This document shows positions 10,478-21,473 of a stretch of DNA of 64,000 nucleotides, one piece after another; positions within the stretch are counted from its first letter, which is position 1, and each line of letters starts with the position of its first letter. The stretch is from contig NC_089242.1 of NCBI RefSeq assembly GCF_000512585.2, forward strand, positions 310,001-374,000, read 5' to 3'. Below the pieces are notes generated by a model, which saw only the letters and a list, made by a program, of their open reading frames with translations, was not told where the DNA came from and did no database searches. Origin of the DNA: Kwoniella bestiolae CBS 10118 (taxonomy: Eukaryota; Basidiomycota; Tremellomycetes; Tremellales; Cryptococcaceae). The translations under genes were made by a program, and so were the position numbers.

Positions 10478-13293
10478 TCAACTCGTCCCTCCTCCCCCAG
10501 CTGCGTGCTCGTCATTACCCAACCCGGGAATATCCAACCCCTGAAGATAATTCGGATCGTTCAACTGGCTCTCCCACCCATTCAGCAAATCCTGCATCTC
10601 TTGACTCAGCTCTATCCCCATCCCCGAATCTCCATTGAACAAAGCATCAAAATTGAATCCGTCATTGTTTCCATGTAGTCCATCTGCCGCCGTGTTGGTA
10701 CCGTTCGTGCCAGGTTGATGGTGGGTCTGGGTCAAGGAGTTCTCGAACGTAGCTAGAAAAGCGGATATATCCATTTCCTCCATATTCCCATTCCCATGGT
10801 CTGTACCATTCGTATTGGATTGCGACATAGATTGACCGAAGGATTGCATCGGATCTTGACCGCTAGTCGTTATGGGTATAGCAGGCGAAGTTCCAAATAC
10901 CGAGTTTCCCCCCGAAGTAGAAGTGGAAGGTGAGAAGCCAAATACCTCGGCACCAAAATCGATATTCCCCTCGTTCTTGGATGAATTCCGTGTGGACCGT
11001 CGAGGACTGGGTGGTGGGGGATTACCATGCGTTTTGGTTTTTTGTCTTTTCCTTGGCGATTCTGGTAAAGTCCCATGGGCGGAACTACTTTGTGTGTGCG
11101 TAATTTGATCTGAATTGGTACGGTTCAGTCTGGGCGATGATCGTAATCCCGAAGCTGGTCCGTCGTTTAGTTCGATGGCATGTTTACGTTTCTCCCCTGC
11201 TCCATTCTGATGCTGTTGGGCAGAGGAGGTGGACGAAGAACCAGGTTTGAATGGTTGAGACCAGAGTTCGGGGGGACGCATCTTCTTGTGCTCGTTGAAG
11301 TATAGTCCGCAGTCTGCAATTTCACAAAGCGTCAGCTAAAGCTCCACATTATGCGTTGTGGGAATCTAGGTCTGCGGTAGCAATAAATCTGGACAACCCA
11401 AGTTACAAGAGATGCCGTATACGTCCTGGGCGATGCAGAGTCGTGTTATACTACAAGACATCCAACTCACCATCACAGACCTTCCTAGGCGTCCCATCCT
11501 TCATCTTCTTAACTCTCCAACAACTACTTATCAGCGTCCCGCAATTACAGCACCCATCATTCCCATTACTCTGCGCACTCCTCGTGATTCTCTGCGGCGT
11601 GGGAAGGGGAGTAGGCGTCGTAGCTTCAGGACTATCTTCCTTATCTTCTGTTGGCTTCTTACCTGCATTAGCAGTAGCATTAGACGTGGGCGACCTATTT
11701 ATCCCTGTTATATTCCTCAACGCGGTGAGAGCATTCGAATTTGAGGGTACGGCCTTGAGCAGATTCCTTAAGACAGGATTGGAAGCTAGATGTCTTGCCA
11801 GTTCGGGAGACATCATTCCGTCCGCTCGTAGGAGGGCATGTAATTTGCCTCGGGAGGGTGTGGATGGTGGAGGTGATTTGCTTCGAGGGATGGGTGGAGG
11901 GGTGACTTGTCGATTGCGCTGAGGCATGGTCGAGGGGCCAGCTTCTGATTGATTAGATGAGGTATTCTGTCTTGTGGGTATTGACGCGGAGGATTGATGT
12001 TGCTGGGGAGGGGGTGGGCGAGATTCGCCGATGGATGAGGAAGGTCGACTTGACGGTAAGTTCGAAGCGGAGCTGGAGGGTAGAGCGGGGAGAGATGAGG
12101 GAGGCATGGAGGATGAAGAAGCTCGATGAGAGAGTGAAGAAGACGGTCTTGATTGCTGCTGTTGTTGCTGCTGAAGTGGCACAGGTGTAGGTTGGGCGAT
12201 AGGAACGGTAGGACGTACAGTAGCGGTTGAAGAGGCGGATGGACCGGGATGAGACGGTGTTGAATTGACATTGGGTGTTCGATTGGTCGTACTGTTGATT
12301 AAGGGTGATGATCTAGCTGGTGTATTTCCACCACCGATAGTGTTACTTCCTCTAACAGGTGACGAGGTGGATATGGAAGTAGATTTCCCCTTCGATAACA
12401 TCTCTTCAAATTCTTTACGATTTTGAAATTCGATCTTCCCATCTGGATTTAACTGTTTGAGACTGATCGAAACTTCTAATCCCCATCCCTTTCCATCTGC
12501 CCCTTCGTTATCTGTGCTAGACCCGCCACTGTTCGAGTTGGCCAATGCCATTAATCCCTCCAATCCACCCTCTGGCGCGAAGTGGATGGAGGAAAATTCA
12601 TATTCCCTTACCAATCTTCCTTTGATCAGGGTTGAACCGCCGCCATTCTCCGATAAAACCCAGGATAAGAAGCCTTTGCCTATCCATGATGAGGGTGAAG
12701 AAGTTGGGTGATCGGAAGGTGATGATGGGAATGCTCGGGCTGAGGCAGAAGGAGGGGGTCGACGGATGGCAGGATCGAGGTTGTATACTGAGAAATCTAG
12801 TGAAGTGGTATTGGGGATGCACTCGGGGCTGCGAGAACGAGCATCAGTATATGCTATATGCTAGAGCAAGAAGCGATCGCCGTTCGGAGAGAGGAAGCAT
12901 GAAGTTGGCAGACATATGTCATGTCAGAAGCTGGAAATGGTATACATCGCTCACCTCGCATAACATATCCCCCTAGCGACCACCTTCAACGTACAGCTCC
13001 CTACTGGCCCTTCCCCCTCTGAACTTCCATAGCTCGGTGACGCAGGATGTATGTATACATCTTGACGATCGTGCAAAACAGTGAGGTATGATTGTGAAGA
13101 GGTATCGATGCTGTATAGGACCTTGACTGTACAGTGGAAGAGGTATTTATTGACGCGTCGAGAGGAAGGAAAGGAAACAAGGTTTATTATTTACAATTCA
13201 AAGTCAGCTATATCAAGAGATGTGCGAGGGTGATGGAGGTGGGAGAGGGGACATACCTGGGAGTTGATGGATCTTGCCTGGCGAGGGAGGCAT
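10478..13293 (-). CDS. Ams2/Spt21-type GATA zinc-finger factor, candidate histone-gene regulator
   Basis: Four exons (13257-13293, 12955-13126, 11471-12828, 10478-11313) give 800 aa. The N-terminus after splicing (KVLYSIDTSSQSYLTVLHD, then TLKVVARGICYASPECIP, SLDFSVYNLDP and GKGFLSWVL) matches the N-terminal domain shared by fission yeast Ams2 and budding yeast Spt21, both activators of histone genes. A long Ser/Pro/Gln-rich linker follows, then one GATA-like finger at about residues 495-526: CCNCGTLISSCWR, then KVCDDCGLYFNEHKKMRPPELW split by the last intron. The Cys spacing is C-x2-C-x21-C-x2-C, longer than the usual x17-x20. The C-terminal third is disordered (Ser/Asn/Gly-rich). The family call is by remembered similarity; a role in histone control is inferred. 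It lies about 7 kb from histone H4. Confidence 0.75.
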
Positions 13294-13623
13294 GTTGAGT
13301 GGCTGTGTATTATAGAAGATACAAGTATGTATGATAGATGTAGAATGAAAGCGAGTTATTGATGTTTTTGTTTTGAACATGAAAACATGAAATTGCATTC
13401 CAACAGACCAAGATATTCAGGGCTACTAGGGTTACTATCGAAGACGGAATCAAATTGCATTCTGATAGTATCATAGGATGACCTCATCACTATCAGTTGT
13501 AGTACGAGTACGGGTCAATACGAAAGAGAGATAACCGTTCAGATGGATCAATGGCCTCAACTATCTTGGACCATACATTCATGTTGAATGACATGTATTA
13601 GTAGTATAGCAAACACCACCAGC
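13294..13623. promoter_or_regulatory. Divergent promoter region Ams2-like / PEX7
   Basis: 330 bp between two start codons, AT-rich at 13315-13400. No recognisable factor site or TATA box. Confidence 0.45.
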
Positions 13624-14938
13624 ATGAACCCCTCCCACCCCCCACCACCCTACCTGCGCACCAAAACCCAGAGATTCTCACATAATAACCTCTCCTTCTC
13701 GCCCTACCTCGAACACCGATTCGCCCTAGCCTCAGGCTCGAATTTCGGTCTGGTGGGTAATGGTAGAGTCCACATTATCGATATAGATCCGGGCTCGCAG
13801 GGAGGGTTGAGGTTGGTCAGGTATTTCGAGACTAGGGATTGTGTTTTTGATGTAGCGTGGAATGAACAGCATGAGTGGGTACATCCTGTCTCCTCTACCT
13901 CGTTCATTGCTAGAATTGACGGAGGGGTTGTGTAGCTGATGCAAATGGGTGGGTAAGGAAGAAATCATATAGTCGCGGGGTGTGGGAATGGGGCTATCAA
14001 GATGTTTGATGTGACGTTGGAGGTGGGTCATGCCTACAACAAGGAAATTGATTTGGACTGAAAGTAGTTCTGATTATAGGGCCTACCCATCCAATCATGG
14101 CATGAACACTCTGCCGAAATCATGTCGATAGAATGGAACAACCTGAGTAAAGATCAATTCATAACTAGCTCATGGGACTCGACGATCAAGATAGTAGGTA
14201 TACACCTAACTCGACACCATAATACTAGCAAGGAAAAGCTAATATCGTCCGGGGCATGTAGTGGTCCTCCAACCGAGCTACCTCTCTCCTATCCATCCAA
14301 GCGCACAAAGGGCACTTGTACAACGCCACTTTCTCGCCCCATACTCCAAACATTATAATGAGCTGCGGTGCAGATGGCTTTCTGAAAATATGGGACCTTC
14401 GTTCCAACCTCTCTTCCTCTTCCAATCTCTCACCTACCCTATCCATCCCCAATTCAGGTACCGTCAGAGGGCAACCTCCAGACGAAGTTTTGTATTGCGA
14501 TTGGAACAAATACGATCCCTCGCTCATAGCTTCAGCGTCAAAGGACGGGACCATCAAAGTCTTCGACCTGCGCACAGGCTCAGGAGCGGGGAGGATTGTG
14601 GGGAAGCATGATTTGGCAGCTAGGAAGGTGGCTTGGGATCCGCATAGTAGAGAGAGGATGGCCAGTACGGGGTATGATATGACTTGTAGAGTGTGAGTTT
14701 GTTGCAACCCGACTTGACTTATATTCTGGCATGTCGTCATGATTTGGTATGACCTAACAGGTATTTGCTGATTGAGTATATGGTGATTAGGTGGAACATC
14801 AATAATCCTTCTCCATCACCCACGTACGTCCATTCGGATCATACCGAATTCGTCATGGGACTGGGATGGTCGTTGTTCGATCCTGGTTTGTTGGCTAGTG
14901 CAGCGTGGGATGAGGAGGTTCACTTGTATAGAGTGTGA
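13624..14938 (+). CDS. PEX7: Peroxisomal targeting signal 2 receptor Pex7 (WD40)
   Basis: Cytosolic WD40 receptor that carries PTS2 proteins to the peroxisome. Exons 13624-13874, 13962-14022, 14080-14193, 14262-14692 and 14791-14938 give 334 aa, close to the usual size of the family. The N-terminal block YLEHRFALASGSNFGLVGNG is the Pex7 hallmark. WD units are visible as AGCGNGAIKMFDV, FITSSWDSTIKIWS (I|W at a splice junction), SCGADGFLKIWDLR, ASASKDGTIKVFDLR, ASTGYDMTCRVWN and LASAAWDEEVHLYRV at the end. I chose the ATG at 13624 because it gives the shortest N-tail before the first repeat; an in-frame ATG at 13588 would add 12 residues. Confidence 0.9.
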
Positions 14939-15152
14939 ATCGGGTTTTGACAATTGGTTTTCAGACCATATAACCCGTTGTAAATGATAGGTTAAAAGTT
15001 CAGTACCGTAAAGGGAGAAGAGTCCAGGCGTTCAGTCGATGGCTATTTACTTTTGCATGTGCTGACGGTTCTCTACTCTGAGCAAAGAGTGGATCACGTT
15101 GTATACTGTACGAATACGACTGGATATGCATTATGCTTTGATGTATTCCGTA

Positions 15153-16991
15153 TTACCTCCTATCATCCCTATCCCTATGTCTATCTCTACTCCTTTCTCT
15201 GTATCTCTCCCTATCTCGCCTATCATCCCTGTCCCTATCCCTATCTCTATCTCTTCTATCCCCATGCCTATCCCTTTCCCTCCTATCTCTATCATCCCTA
15301 TGTCTATCCCTATCTCGATCCCTACTCCTACTCCTGTCCCTATGTCTTTTCGGCGACCTACTCTTCCTCCTTCCAGACCCGCTTGACGATTGTTGATCAA
15401 ATACCATCCCATACCCTTCTGTCCCTCTCACATCCCTAGGTGTAGAGGCGACATATCTTCTCTCCTCCTTATCGTCTCTCCCTCCTCCATACCCATTATC
15501 CCTCCCTCGCCCACCATACCCTCCTCGTCCCCCACCTCTTCCCCTTCCCCTACCGCGTCCGCCCGATACAGCCTGGGAGACACTCATCTTAGCTACCGAT
15601 TGGGAGAAGTCGACCCATATTCTCCGGTCGTCTACCAGGACATTCTGCATCTTGAAGTATGCCTAAAGCGAACATAAGAGAATTAGCAAACGCTCTAATC
15701 TGACAAACCACTCAAAGCAATAATGAACATCACAAGACGGTCATTATTCCTCATTCCATTCGATCGATCGACCACGGAGCGGAACGACCAAACAACCTTC
15801 TTTTCAATCCTGAATAAAGCTCACTCGCCTGCTCAGCGCTCTCCCGCTCATCAAACTCAATAAAAGCATACTGCAAACTATCCCCCGACTTCTTATCCCT
15901 AACAATCTCACAACTCAAAATCTTCCCGAACCTCGAGAAGATCAATTCCAAATCTTCATCGGCAGTGACCGGATTAAGCTTGCAAACAAACAGGATATTC
16001 TCTGGCGGTCTCACAGCAGCGAATGGCAGGTCACCTATCATCTCCAACGTGAGGGCCGAAGAGGCCGCAGCGGTATTTCGCCGTTTCTCTTCCTGTTCTT
16101 CCTCTGGGACGGTGGCGTTGAGGTCTTCGGTATCGCTTATTCGGATTGATGAGAATGTGTCGGGTGGGCGGAGGGGGGAGTCGGGGATGGGGATGAGGTT
16201 GGATGGGTCGGGGAATGGGTCCTCTGGATTATCAATACAAGTATCAGTATGTATACTCTCGGGTCTCGAATACTAGATGTACAGAGGTTTCATGGCTGAT
16301 GAGGTATGATCGGTACCGAAGAGAAGAGGGGATCTAAACGAGAAAAGGGGGAACCCACCTAATATCTCAACATGCCTTATTCTGATATCCTGCAATGGTC
16401 TTCCTTCCTTATCCAAAAACGCCTCATTTATCTTATCGAGCGTATCCAACCCCTCTATCACATGTCCAAAGACCGCGTGTTTCCCATCCAAATACTCTAT
16501 CCCATCTGCCAGAGTGATGAAGAACTGAGATCCGCACCCTGGTGGGTTTGTCGGTGCCACTGCCATCGATACGGTACCTTTTGAGGTGTGTTTGAGAGAG
16601 TTGGTGATTTCAGGTGCAAAATATCGATCTGGCTTGGAGCGGGAGGATGAGGGACTTTGAGAGTAGAGGTAGGATGAGAGGGATTCGCCGCCTGTACCTG
16701 TTGCTGTTGGGTCACCTGTTTGGGCGATGAAGTCTTTTGAGACTGCGGTTCATGGGTATTAGCATTTCTCATTTGTGGAACCACAAAAGTATCTTGGATA
16801 GCTGGCAATCGGGTGAAATGTGGGATGAGACGAGACTTGTAAAGTCAAACCAACTTACCATTGAAGAACGCATTCAAAGCGTAGTACTTGATCTTACACA
16901 GCTTCAAGAAGTTCTCGCATGTCCTGGGACATTTATCGACCTCTAGATCGATCACCAGCTCCCCAAGGGAGGTCTCGAGCATGACCGACAT
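15153..16991 (-). CDS. CYP6: Cyclophilin-type peptidyl-prolyl isomerase with RRM, PPIL4 family
   Basis: Nuclear cyclophilin with an RNA-binding domain, expected to act with spliceosomal or transcription complexes. The N-terminus MSVMLETSLGELVIDLEVDK then CPRTCENFLKLCKIKYY starts the cyclophilin domain. Inside it is MAVAPTNPPGCGSQFFITLA and HAVFGHVIEGLDTLDKINEA. The RRM follows: RNP2 ENILFVCKLNPVT and RNP1-like LQYAFIEFDERE, then YFKMQNVLVDDRRIWVDFSQ after an intron. The C-tail is Gly/Arg-rich, then about 60 residues of RD/RS repeats (15156-15350), as in splicing proteins. The intron 15663-15828 must be GC-AG (AG|GCGAGT) to restore the family reading EQAYFKM. The symbol follows the usual name for this class in Cryptococcus and is less sure than the family. 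Confidence 0.87.
15663..15828 (-). other. Non-canonical GC-AG intron in the PPIL4-type gene
   Basis: On the minus strand the exon ends GAG CAG and the next bases are GCGAGTGAGC; the acceptor is GCTTTAG before GCATACTTC. Splicing at GC joins CAG to GCA TAC, giving the conserved EQA-YFKM of the RRM. The nearby GT (one base after GCGA) puts the next exon out of frame, and no other acceptor repairs it. The donor AG|GCGAGT fits the known GC-AG consensus. Confidence 0.75.
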
Positions 16992-17512
16992 GGCGAAGTG
17001 TTGGATATATACGGTATACGGCTTGACAGTGAAGAGACAAGTGTCAATATCAAGAATGTTTTTTCATGTAATAGTTCTCTCTCCCTCATTCAAGTTCGAA
17101 TTGGGTGGATGGAGTCCCACATCGCACCTCTCTTTCGGATATCAAGTCAATCTCCGTTTGTGTTTTTGCCACTCCCTGTCCTACCCTGACTACGTCAACC
17201 AGCCACGTTGATCTTTACTACAGTGAAAATGTCCTCACATCTCACCGCTACTTCCTTTTTCGTCGACACACACCAATTATCATCTGCATAGCCTCCACTC
17301 CAATCATCATCATTGTGTTTTTCATCATTCCTTTCCTTTCTACTTTGTATCTTGTACACGTATCCACTCTCACACTCTCACACTCAAACATATATAACCA
17401 TTGATTGGTATATCAACTGTATCACCATCACAAGTATTCTTGAAGAATATCTTACAACCATAGTAGAGTGACTCAAATCATACCAAGCGAAAGAAACAAA
17501 CAAGCATTAAAG
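16992..17512. promoter_or_regulatory. Divergent promoter region PPIL4-type / membrane protein
   Basis: 521 bp. A TATA-like TATATAA at 17391-17397 sits about 120 bp before the start of the plus-strand gene, after a CT-rich stretch (17310-17385). Nothing specific is seen on the cyclophilin side. Confidence 0.5.
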
Positions 17513-18638
17513 ATGAAATTCACTTCTATCGCCCTGTTAGCTGCGCTGGGTAAGTCGAGTCGCCGCTCCACCTTGTCTCATACACACCTCAACGTATACA
17601 CCACATCATATCCCCATCCCCTCCGTATGGTCTTACTTATACTTGCATGTTCATCGCAGCCGCATCAGCTTCAGCTACCCCCCTCCGAGTCATCACCCTA
17701 ACCTCAGACTCCCTACCCCCCCTCGACGAGATCAAGACCCTCCCCATCGAAGCCCACAAACCATGCCACGGACACGGACATGCCAAACCCGACGGACCAT
17801 TAGGTTCTCTCCTCTCCAAACTTGGCTTTGGTAGACCAAACAACCACAAGTTCGAAGAGAAGATGGAGAATATCCATGATTCCTTGATGGACCATTTCAA
17901 AGAGCATATGCACGAGGTGGAAAGTAAAGTTATCCCTTTCCTTGAGGGTGGATCAGTCCGATTACACCCTCTCGAAGATCAATTGGAGGAAAGCGAGTTG
18001 ACTTTACCATCACCTCCTAGTGGGGATGAGCTCAAGATCTGGAGATATCTGGAGGATGATAAGTGGTTGATCAAATCTGGGACTAATGGGGAATGGAGAG
18101 TACCCAACGAGGAGGAACGACCACCTAGAGTAGTGGTTCATCATGCCAACGAGATCGAGGACAACAGTGAGGGTGAACACCATCATCATGGACATGGACA
18201 TGGGCGAGGTAAATGGATGGCTAAGACTATGACTGGAAGGTGAGTTGTTATCTCGTCTCATCCTTTTCAAACCCCTGTAGCAGTGAACAAAGGCTAACCT
18301 TTGTCCTTTCAACCAGACTCCACCGAGCCCTCAAGAACCTTAAACCCCTCGAATCAATCTGCCTGGCATTCGTCATAGGCGCAGGACTAGGTTCCATCAT
18401 CCATTTCTTCTTCATGCTCTTCCTCCTTTCGTTCCGATACCTCCGAGCAGGCTGCCCCTCAAGGGAAGAGAGGAGAGCAAGACGAGCAGCAAGACATCAA
18501 GCTCGACGGGAGAGGCGAAAGGGATCAGTCAGATTTGCGGATCAAGTTCAAGTCGCCGAGGAGGAGGAATTGTTGCCTGCTTATGAGGCTGCTACGGTTG
18601 TTGCGGTTGATGAGAAGAATGAAGAGCCCCGAGCATAA
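17513..18638 (+). CDS. Secretory-pathway membrane protein with His-rich lumenal part and LPxY tail, function unknown
   Basis: Not a family I recognise. After splicing, the N-terminus MKFTSIALLAALAASASATP is a clear signal peptide. The next 200 residues are hydrophilic and His-rich (KPCHGHGHAKPDGP near 17760; EGEHHHHGHGHGRGK near 18180), which could bind metal. One strong transmembrane helix follows (LESICLAFVIGAGLGSIIHF and on to FRYLRAG). The cytosolic tail is very basic (RRARRAARHQARRERRKGSV), then acidic with LPAYEAAT. LPxY is a variant of the PY motif that binds WW domains of Rsp5-type ubiquitin ligases, so ubiquitin-controlled trafficking is possible (inference). There are introns at about 17550-17658 and 18241-18316. 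Confidence 0.75.
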
Positions 18639-19047
18639 CTCTTACTCGCTTCTTCAAAGATTGGATATATGTATATTAGCGAAATGAGTTGAGGCGGAGT
18701 GTGATTGTTTATATTTGATATATAAGAAGGAGAGGTCAAAGAGGATTTGATATTTCTTGTAGTTATACTTTTATAGTAATTTATAATATTATCTTATAAT
18801 GTCAATACTTATGCACTGGATGTTCATACTGTACCATCTTCAGAGATGTCAATAATCTTTGGTTTATCTCTCCTCTTCCGTTTACATGGTTGTGAACCGG
18901 GCAAACAACATTGTCCGTTTGATCAGGTCCAAGCGCTGCACAATGTCATTGCGAGATCCGTCATATTGCATATTGATGAATACATTATACATGAGTGGGT
19001 GAATGTTGGTTGATGGTTGATGGCTGATGGCTGATGGCGCATCTCTA
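18639..19047. other. Convergent intergenic region membrane protein / bL35
   Basis: 409 bp of AT-rich 3' flanks (notably 18700-18800). A heptamer tandem lies at its right end and is listed separately. Confidence 0.5.
19011..19038. repeat. Heptamer tandem TGATGGY, four copies
   Basis: TGATGGT followed by three TGATGGC, directly downstream of the bL35 stop, in its 3' UTR. Probably a small satellite with no special role. Confidence 0.8.
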
Positions 19048-19782
19048 TCAAGCATACGGTAACATCTTCTTTATCCTTCGTCCCTGCGATAGCAACCAGA
19101 CGGAATATCAGCTGAGCCCTACGCGGCTGGTATGGAAATGGGTATGATGGGACCCCTTTGCGTCGATACCGGGTCAAAGTGAAAACCAATGTCAAAAGTC
19201 TCACTCACCTGGGTCTTGCTCACGTAAACAGACTTTGCTAACCGATTTATCCTGCCTGTTGAGAATGCAGTGTTCAGGTGCGATTTACCTGTCTGGGCCT
19301 GTGATGGTCGGGTAGATCAATTAGCCAATCACTGATATTTGAAAGGGGGTCTGGGTTAATGGAATTAAAGGGTAGCCAGTTATTTCCTCGATGGAGAGGG
19401 AGTAGCTTACTCGTTTGAACTGTGATGAAATGACAGGATGTTAGCAACGATCCCATGTGAATTATAAATCAGATGTATCCCCCATAACACCACCGAGCCT
19501 TAATCCGCTAACCCATGTGCCTGCACTACCTGCATTACATCCTACAATACCACCACCTTATACATGAAAGCAGAACATCGAATGCAGACTCAAACTCACC
19601 ATCCCATTAGCATTAGCAAAAAACCTCTTCTTACTCCCCGAATGCGATTTCAACTTCTGCTTGACCGAACATATCGAGGATGTGGAGAATGACGAGCTGA
19701 GATTTATGGGAATAGGAATTCGGGATGGCCCGGCTAGGGAGGTGAGGGATGGTCGAAGGAATAGACGCGGGAGGAACGACAT
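19048..19782 (-). CDS. Mitochondrial large ribosomal subunit protein bL35m
   Basis: Small basic protein of the mitoribosomal large subunit. Four exons (19600-19782, 19411-19419, 19209-19298, 19048-19083) give 105 aa. The presequence MSFLPRLFLRPSLTSLAG is Arg/Ser/Leu-rich. The body begins VKQKLKSHSGSKKRFFANANG (the bL35 KTHSGAKKRF block), then M-FKR-AQTGKSHLNT, where FKR is a 9-nt microexon, then GRINRLAKSVYVSKTQ and GRRIKKMLPYA. All junctions have GT-AG ends and phase 0 is kept throughout. It is head to head with histone H4. Confidence 0.87.
19411..19419 (-). other. 9-nt microexon of bL35m (FKR)
   Basis: Minus strand reads CATCACAG, TTCAAACGA, GTAAGCTAC: perfect acceptor, nine coding bases, perfect donor. 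It supplies Phe-Lys-Arg between ANANGM and AQTGKSHLNT, as the bL35 family expects. Confidence 0.8.
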
Positions 19783-20188
19783 TGTGCTGTGTATTTGGAG
19801 TGTCTTGTCTCAGCTTGTAGATTTGGGTAGTGGTTCGTTTCGATGATTGATGATACTCTAGGTGATGTAAATGGTCGATTTGGTAGCTCGACGTTCATTT
19901 TGTCGTTGCCATTGAGACTCGACTTCGTTTTTCTCCAACTTCGATCAAGACCAGGTCCTTTGGGTTACGTAAAGCACTTCGTCCCGGTTTCTCTCTTACT
20001 TCTATGCATCTCCCATTTAAAGAAGGGTCTGGCTTGATCACGTGACTTCACGATGATTCCATTGTACGGGGATTCGATAACACCGTGATCTCTGCAATGT
20101 TTGTTACTGAACCTCCACTTTTACCAATCTTAGCGTGCATCCGTAAATGAGATCGCGTCACCCTTCGACAGACACACTCACACTCACA

Positions 20189-20196
20189 TATATAAA
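20189..20196 (+). promoter_or_regulatory. TATA box of histone H4
   Basis: TATATAAA about 200 bp before the ATG, upstream of a 5' UTR intron. The remaining 19783-20188 of the divergent region with bL35 shows no other site I can name. Confidence 0.6.
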
Positions 20197-20274
20197 CTCC
20201 CCATTCTTTCCCAGATCTCTCTCTCCCTTCATCCATCAAATAACCAATCCAGCGAAACCAATCAACTCTATTCT

Positions 20275-20348
20275 GTAAGTCATACCTCAGCTCATCAAAG
20301 TAGTCAGACGTCCGAACTAGTAGCTGACAGACTCTACTCATCTCACAG
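20275..20348 (+). other. 5' UTR intron of histone H4
   Basis: Donor GTAAGT at 20275, AGCTGACA branch-like sequence near 20321, and acceptor CACAG ending at 20348, 38 bp before the ATG. Confidence 0.65.
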
Positions 20349-20386
20349 CTCAACCCTACCCTATTTAAATTTATAATCAATCAACA

Positions 20387-20873
<487 letters not shown>

Positions 20874-21473
20874 TCGCTTTCGTCAACACCCCTTTTATAC
20901 TTCGTTTTTCGATATTTATCTTTAGTTGTGATGATCCTTCTTGGTTAGAGTTGACCAATCGAAGTGAAGTGAAGTAAACGATACATAGTATATAGTCTTG
21001 AGATGAGATGTATCCGTGTATCTGAGATTGTACTGCCACGTCGGCACTGTTTTGTCTGCTGTACGGATCTATTCCAAACACGTACGTCTTACGTCCATTG
21101 TCTCAGAGTTCATGTTCAATGCGATAGAACTGATTGGATCGGTTCATCACCGGATTTGCTGAATTTACTGAACATGCATGCATACCACTAAGCTCAGATG
21201 TTTCATCGCTTATCATCTCTGAACTACTGCCGAGCAACTGGTTCGGTGATATCGAAGATACAGTAGTTCTACATGACATCGTCTCTGTACCGCACAACAT
21301 GTTGATACTTTTACTGCAGATCACCATCTCTTCAACAACTGGAATTGGAATACTTGCAAATCCACATCCTCATGAAAATCAAATATGCATATACATATGT
21401 AAAGTACCATCTTCCTACCAACCTCCTCTCCCCGTTCTACTGTGCCAAGCAACTATGACTATGATTTGGCCTC
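20874..21473. other. Convergent intergenic region H4 / RPN10
   Basis: 600 bp. The H4 3' UTR occupies the left part. I see no reading frame with splice signals or coding character and no RNA gene. Confidence 0.5.

Noticed and set aside
11356..11922. Plus-strand 188-residue frame
   Set aside because: Antisense of the GATA factor linker and its last intron; no conserved feature.
15053..15439. Plus-strand frame with Tyr/Pro/Ser repeats
   Set aside because: It is the antisense of the RD/RS repeats of the cyclophilin gene, whose reading on the minus strand is supported by the family.
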